Below are positions 60,447 through 64,000 of a stretch of 64,000 nucleotides of DNA, in pieces (positions within the stretch are counted from its first letter, which is position 1; each line of letters starts with the position of its first letter). Source of the DNA: Filifactor villosus (GTDB lineage Bacteria > Bacillota > Clostridia > Peptostreptococcales > Filifactoraceae). A model generated the notes under the pieces. That model worked only from the letters and a program-made list of their open reading frames with translations. It made no database searches and was not told the DNA's origin. The stretch is from NCBI RefSeq assembly GCF_042652965.1, contig NZ_JBHSHL010000013.1:83180-147179 (forward strand), given 5' to 3'. The translations under genes were made by a program, and so were the position numbers.

Positions 60447-61532
60447 ATGAAAGAAATAGAAGATGATCTGAGAGGAACGGATGGTATGATAGATGAGATA
60501 GTAATGGAAGCCCTCAAACGGAACACATCAGATATACACATAACGGTTGGTCTTCCCCCGGTATTGCGTGTTCACGGTAAGTTGACGCATTATGGCAATA
60601 AGGTCTTGGGACCGAGGGATACAGTGGCGATCATCAAAGAAATGATTTCGGAGAACGAGTTTAAGAAGTTTCTCTCCAAGGGAGAACTGGACACCGCCTA
60701 CTCTCACAAGGGATTGGTTCGTTTTCGACTGAACGTCTACAAACAAAGGGGAAACTGTGCGGTCGCTATGAGAACTGTATCCGACACCATTCCCACAATG
60801 GAGGAATTAAAGCTTCCGCCCATATTGAAGGAACTTTGCAAAAAGAAGAGGGGACTGATCCTGGTAACGGGACCGACAGGAAGCGGAAAGTCCACGACCC
60901 TTGCAGCGATGGTCGATCATATGAACCAATTTCGAGGCGAACACATCATAACGATAGAAGATCCGATTGAGTACCTGCATAGGCACAAGAACTCAATGGT
61001 TAATCAAAGGGAACTTGGAAAAGACACCCTTTCATTCGGAAATGCCCTTCGTGCAGCCCTTCGTGAAGACCCCGACATCATCCTCGTAGGAGAGATGCGA
61101 GATCTCGATACGATAGCGACCGCCTTGACAGCGGCGGAGACGGGCCACCTGGTTATGTCCACCCTGCACACCATCGGGGCTGCAAAGACGATTGACAGGG
61201 TAATCGATGTCTTCCCTCCACATCAACAGCAACAGGTAAGGACGCAGTTGTCCTCCGTTTTGGAGGCGGTCATCTCTCAACAGCTTATGCCGAGGTCTGA
61301 TCAAACAGGTAGGATTGTCAGTTTGGAGATTATGACGGCTACGCCTGCAATTCGAAACTTGATTCGGGAAGGAAAGACCCATCAGATTCAAACCATTATC
61401 CAAACCAATGCGGCGGCAGGGATGAAGACCATGGATTCCTGGTTGACCGACCTGTATAAACAGGGCAAGATCGACAAGGAGACCTTTATCAAATATGCGG
61501 TCGACTATGATGAAGTGAAAAAGTTTCTGTAA
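60447..61532 (+). CDS. pilT: Type IV pilus retraction ATPase PilT
   Basis: Hexameric ATPase that retracts pili, driving twitching. 361 residues from ATG 60447: SDIHITVGLPPVLRVHGKL at the start, Walker A GPTGSGKSTT, Asp box ITIEDPIEYLH, Walker B IILVGEMRDLDTI, His box HLVMSTLHTIGA, and the C-terminal AIRNLIREGKTHQI motif diagnostic of PilT. Start choice: 60447 (GGAG, 8 bp) over 60408, which lacks a ribosome site; ATG 60486 (MIDEIVMEAL) matches the usual PilT N-terminus and is possible. 169 bp after pilB; a family A repeat starts 8 bp past its stop. Confidence 0.94.
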   Translation: MKEIEDDLRGTDGMIDEIVMEALKRNTSDIHITVGLPPVLRVHGKLTHYGNKVLGPRDTVAIIKEMISENEFKKFLSKGELDTAYSHKGLVRFRLNVYKQRGNCAVAMRTVSDTIPTMEELKLPPILKELCKKKRGLILVTGPTGSGKSTTLAAMVDHMNQFRGEHIITIEDPIEYLHRHKNSMVNQRELGKDTLSFGNALRAALREDPDIILVGEMRDLDTIATALTAAETGHLVMSTLHTIGAAKTIDRVIDVFPPHQQQQVRTQLSSVLEAVISQQLMPRSDQTGRIVSLEIMTATPAIRNLIREGKTHQIQTIIQTNAAAGMKTMDSWLTDLYKQGKIDKETFIKYAVDYDEVKKFL

Positions 61533-61540
61533 TTTTTGTG

Positions 61541-61648
61541 ATACGGTTCTTCCTTTGAGTGATAGATATAAACGATTGATGACTCGTAGAGGATAAAACG
61601 AATTTTCGTAGTCGCAGAACAAATATATCCATTATTGGAAAACAGTAT
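61541..61648 (+). repeat. Dispersed intergenic repeat, family A, inside the pilus operon
   Basis: ATACGGTTCTTCCTTTGAGT, ATAAACGATTGATGACTCGT, CGAATTTTCGTAGTCGCAGA and GGAAAACAGTATG match family A. It lies between pilT and pilC and would be part of the transcript, where its inverted ends can fold. The rest of the 61533-61825 gap is plain AT-rich DNA. Confidence 0.75.
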
Positions 61649-61825
61649 GAGATCTGGAGGCGAAACCTTTGTTATACAACGCATACAAGCGTAATATAAA
61701 TGAAACAAAAAAGATGATTAAAGCAGTTTTAAAAGGGAATATTTGTTAGGGAAGATCGAGCAGGTTGAAAAACCCGCTAAGTCAAAGAAGTTCTTTGTAT
61801 CAGATAGGGCAAAGGAGGAAGAAGA

Positions 61826-63034
61826 ATGGAAGGGAAGTTTAAGTATAAGGCGATAAACGAAGCGGGAGATGTTGTTCAAGGAAGTCTTGAGGCAAAGAGC
61901 ATTTCGGAAGCCGCTTCCATCCTTCGAACCAAGGGCACAAAACCGATCCACATTGAAAAAGAAGAAGAAAAGTCCAAGGAGATTACCTTTGGAACTCCGA
62001 AATTCAAACTTAAGGATCTCGTCCTCTTCTCCCGCCAGAGCAGTACCATGCTTAATGCCGGGATGGCTCTCAACCGTTGTCTCGATGTCCTGATTGAACA
62101 GAACAAAAACAAGCATCTGAGAAAGATCACAAGAGAGGTTGCCGTTTCCGTGCAGAAGGGAGAGACCCTCTCCAATGCACTGTATATGCAGGGCAATGCC
62201 TTTCCCGATCTCTTTAAGAAGACGGTCGAGGCGGGCGAGATGACGGGTCAACTCGCTGAAGTGCTTGAGAAGATGGCAGTCCACTATGAGAAAGAGAGAA
62301 GGATACGCACCAAGATCAAGGGGGCCATGATGTATCCGATCATCCTTAGTATTATTGCAACCGTTGCAGTAACGATTCTTCTGGTCTTTGTAATGCCTAA
62401 GTTTATGGAGATTTTTGCAGCATCCAATGTGGAGTTTCCCGCACTTACCCTTATGGTTATGGCATTAAGTAAGCTTTTGGTTAATTATTGGTATATCATC
62501 TTATTAGTAATTGCAGGGCTTGTGCTGTTGGTGATTAATCTTTTAAAGCAACCTCAGATAAGATTGAGTTTCGATCGGTTTAAGCTTAAGTTTCGTTTGA
62601 TCCGGGACCCGATGACCAAGATCGTAACTTCCCGTTTTACCAGAACCCTGTCCACCTTATTGTCCAGCGGGATCAATGTGGTCTCCGCCTTGGAGACGGC
62701 AGGTCAGACGACGCAGAACACCTATGTGGAAGAATCGTTAAAAAGCGTTGTTACCGGCATAGAGAAGGGGATGAGTATGACGACCCAGCTTGAGAAGACA
62801 AAGATCTTTCCTCCGATGATGCTCTCGATGATAGCGATAGGAGAAGAGTCGGGAAATCTTGAGGCGATGTTGGAGAAGACGGCGGACTACTATGACGAAG
62901 AGCTTGAAGCGGCAATGCAACAGATGGTCTCTTTGATAGAGCCGATTATGATTGTGGTTATGGGACTTCTTATCGGGACCATAGTAATAGCGATGTATCT
63001 TCCGATGTTCAGCGTGTTTGAGACTTTGCAATAA
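61826..63034 (+). CDS. pilC: Type IV pilus inner-membrane platform protein PilC
   Basis: The membrane platform to which PilB/PilT couple. 402 residues with the N-terminal FKYKAINEAGDVVQGSLEA strand domain and two T2SSF repeats (about 65-190 and 265-392). Each has the typical SxxLxxGxx pattern: FSRQSSTMLNAGMALNRCL and FTRTLSTLLSSGINVVSAL. GEMTGQLAEVLEKMA and GEESGNLEAMLEKTA are the paired conserved motifs. Membrane segments lie near 165-190, 207-235 and 370-395. ATG 61826 after AAGGAGGAAG. Followed by pilin genes after 62 bp. Confidence 0.94.
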   Translation: MEGKFKYKAINEAGDVVQGSLEAKSISEAASILRTKGTKPIHIEKEEEKSKEITFGTPKFKLKDLVLFSRQSSTMLNAGMALNRCLDVLIEQNKNKHLRKITREVAVSVQKGETLSNALYMQGNAFPDLFKKTVEAGEMTGQLAEVLEKMAVHYEKERRIRTKIKGAMMYPIILSIIATVAVTILLVFVMPKFMEIFAASNVEFPALTLMVMALSKLLVNYWYIILLVIAGLVLLVINLLKQPQIRLSFDRFKLKFRLIRDPMTKIVTSRFTRTLSTLLSSGINVVSALETAGQTTQNTYVEESLKSVVTGIEKGMSMTTQLEKTKIFPPMMLSMIAIGEESGNLEAMLEKTADYYDEELEAAMQQMVSLIEPIMIVVMGLLIGTIVIAMYLPMFSVFETLQ

Positions 63035-63096
63035 GATGGCAATATCCGTCAAACAGGCGGTTTGCATAGATAATTCACTTGAAAGGAGGTGAGAAT

Positions 63097-63383
63097 ATGA
63101 AGGCGATCCAAAAGAAAAGAAAAGGATTTACCCTAGCGGAATTGGTAGTGGTAGTAACGATTTTAGGAATATTAATGGTTATTGCGGTAACGCGTTTTTC
63201 NNNNNNNNNNNNNNNNNNNNNNNNNNNNNNNNNNNNNNNNNNNNNNNNNNNNNNNNNNNNNNNNNNNNNNNNNNNNNNNNNNNNNNNNNNNNNNNGTGGA
63301 ATAAAGACACAAAGACTTTAACATCGACATATAAGTCGAACAAAGCAGGAGCGCAGTTGGTTACTTTGACCTATACTCCGTAA
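63097..63383 (+). CDS. Type IV pilin, first copy (interrupted by 95 Ns)
   Basis: Starts MKAIQKKRKG, then the prepilin-peptidase site G|FTLAELVVVVTILGIL with Glu at mature position 5; AAAGGAGGTGAG is a near-perfect ribosome site. Ns occupy 63201-63295. The sequence after the gap (63296-63383) is identical to the 3' end of the second copy and ends with the same stop. Start and end are out of frame across the Ns as written. By comparison with the second copy the missing part should be about 213 bp rather than 95, so the gap length is a placeholder or the gene differs in length. Function: major pilus subunit. Confidence 0.8.
63201..63295. other. Assembly gap (95 Ns)
   Basis: Run of 95 N inside the first pilin gene, where near-identical pilin copies would confuse assembly. 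Confidence 0.98.
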
Positions 63384-63918
63384 TATTATAGCAGAGAGCA
63401 AGAATGTGTTAATTTAAGTAAGAATAGTTATAATTGAAAGGAAGTACAATGAAAAAGATTCAAAAGAAAAGAAAAGGATTTACCCTAGCGGAATTGGTAG
63501 TAGTAGTAACGATTTTAGGAATATTAATGGTTATTGCGGTAATGCGTTTTTCATCTGTTTCAGACTCTGCCAATATGAGGGCTTTTGAGGCGAACCACAA
63601 GTTGGCGGTATCTGCGATTCAAATGTATATGGCAGACAACAATGGAAAGACCCCGCCGGATGATACTACAGCATTTGAAGCATATATTGCTTCGTCTACG
63701 GATGCAACAAAAGGTCTTGCAGCACTTCAAGGAAAACCAAAAGGAGCTACAGATGCAACTTACAAGTGGAATAAAGACACAAAGACTTTAACATCGACAT
63801 ATAAGTCGAACAAAGCAGGAGCGCAGTTGGTTACTTTGACCTATACTCCGTAATATTGTAGCAGAGAGCAAGAGTGTGTTAATTTAAGTAAGAATAGTTA
63901 TAATTGAAAGGAAGTACA
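63296..63918 (+). repeat. Tandem pilin cassette repeat, 470-bp period
   Basis: The unit consists of a pilin gene plus a 65-bp spacer. 63296-63383 recurs exactly at 63766-63853. The spacers 63384-63448 and 63854-63918 differ at two bases. The gene starts at 63449 and 63919 are 470 bp apart. Confidence 0.93.
63449..63853 (+). CDS. Type IV pilin, second copy
   Basis: 134 residues, complete. Leader MKKIQKKRKG, cleavage before FTLAELVVVVTILGIL (mature F1, E5), then a hydrophobic helix to about residue 34 and a short globular part ending YKSNKAGAQLVTLTYTP. There is no cysteine, so the disulfide-bonded D-region of Gram-negative pilins is absent. The N-terminal helix sequence differs from copy one by two bases within the shared stretch. 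ATG 63449 follows GAAAGGAAG. Copies two and three start 470 bp apart. Confidence 0.92.
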   Translation: MKKIQKKRKGFTLAELVVVVTILGILMVIAVMRFSSVSDSANMRAFEANHKLAVSAIQMYMADNNGKTPPDDTTAFEAYIASSTDATKGLAALQGKPKGATDATYKWNKDTKTLTSTYKSNKAGAQLVTLTYTP

Positions 63919-64000
63919 ATGAAAAAGATTCAAAAGAAAAGAAAAGGATTTACCCTAGCGGAATTGGTAGTGGTAGTAACGATTTTAGGAATATTAATGG
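63919..64000 (+). CDS. Type IV pilin, third copy (runs off the window)
   Basis: The first 27 codons are present: MKKIQKKRKG and FTLAELVVVVTILGILM. It has the same 65-bp upstream spacer as copy two, apart from two base changes, and the same ribosome site. More copies or the rest of the pilus genes (prepilin peptidase, PilM/N/O) probably lie beyond the edge. Confidence 0.88.
   Translation, partial: MKKIQKKRKGFTLAELVVVVTILGILM

Overview
The window is a stretch of chromosome from a low-to-mid-GC Gram-positive anaerobe (Bacillota). It probably belongs to the Clostridia/Tissierellia side of the phylum. The evidence is the gene content: a cggR-gap-pgk-tpiA-gpmI-eno glycolysis cluster, asp23-fakA, rqcH, an LCP wall-teichoic ligase-like protein, the nadD-yqeK-LCP-rsfS cluster, a sortase-type wall anchor on a giant adhesin, strong GGAGG ribosome sites and no outer-membrane genes. 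I cannot name the species from sequence alone.

Layout. 1-5.7 kb: phosphoglucomutase (partial) and a radical SAM protein on the minus strand, then a LytTR/DUF3021 regulator pair and asp23-fakA on the plus strand. 6.3-13.9 kb: mtaB, a minus-strand FGE-like/DUF4180 pair, hinT, rpsU-yqeY, and an MFS/CDF transporter pair. 14.3-17.5 kb: four poorly characterised envelope genes ending in an SLH-like exported protein. 17.9-31 kb: YihY and RqcH (minus), yicC, gmk, coaBC, a nucleoid-associated protein, hpt, a PIN-TRAM membrane protein, an isochorismatase-like hydrolase and bioB. 31.1-34.1 kb: nadD-yqeK-LCP-rsfS. 34.5-42 kb: the glycolytic operon with a recognisable CggR promoter/operator and a terminator between gap and pgk. 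42.7-57.5 kb: one 14.7-kb gene for a 4884-residue, LPXTG-type (IPKTG) wall-anchored adhesin. 58-64 kb: a type IV pilus locus, pilB-pilT-pilC, followed by a tandem array of nearly identical pilin genes that is interrupted by an assembly gap and runs off the window.

Three things stand out. First, intergenic spaces are filled with many copies of two related, roughly 115-bp, MITE-like repeats ending in ATACTATTC/GAATAGTAT-type inverted termini. Second, the giant adhesin carries a seven-domain Cna-B cassette of about 700 residues duplicated in tandem, and the two copies differ mostly at synonymous sites in at least one conserved segment. Third, the pilus operon is preceded by a perfect 32-bp palindrome and five helically phased A-tracts directly upstream of a sigma-A-like promoter, and it ends in pilin cassettes repeating every 470 bp. 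Together the adhesin and the pili make 42-64 kb a host- or surface-attachment region next to central metabolism.

All calls come from reading motifs and translations; no database search was run. The Ns at 63201-63295 mean the first pilin gene cannot be read completely.
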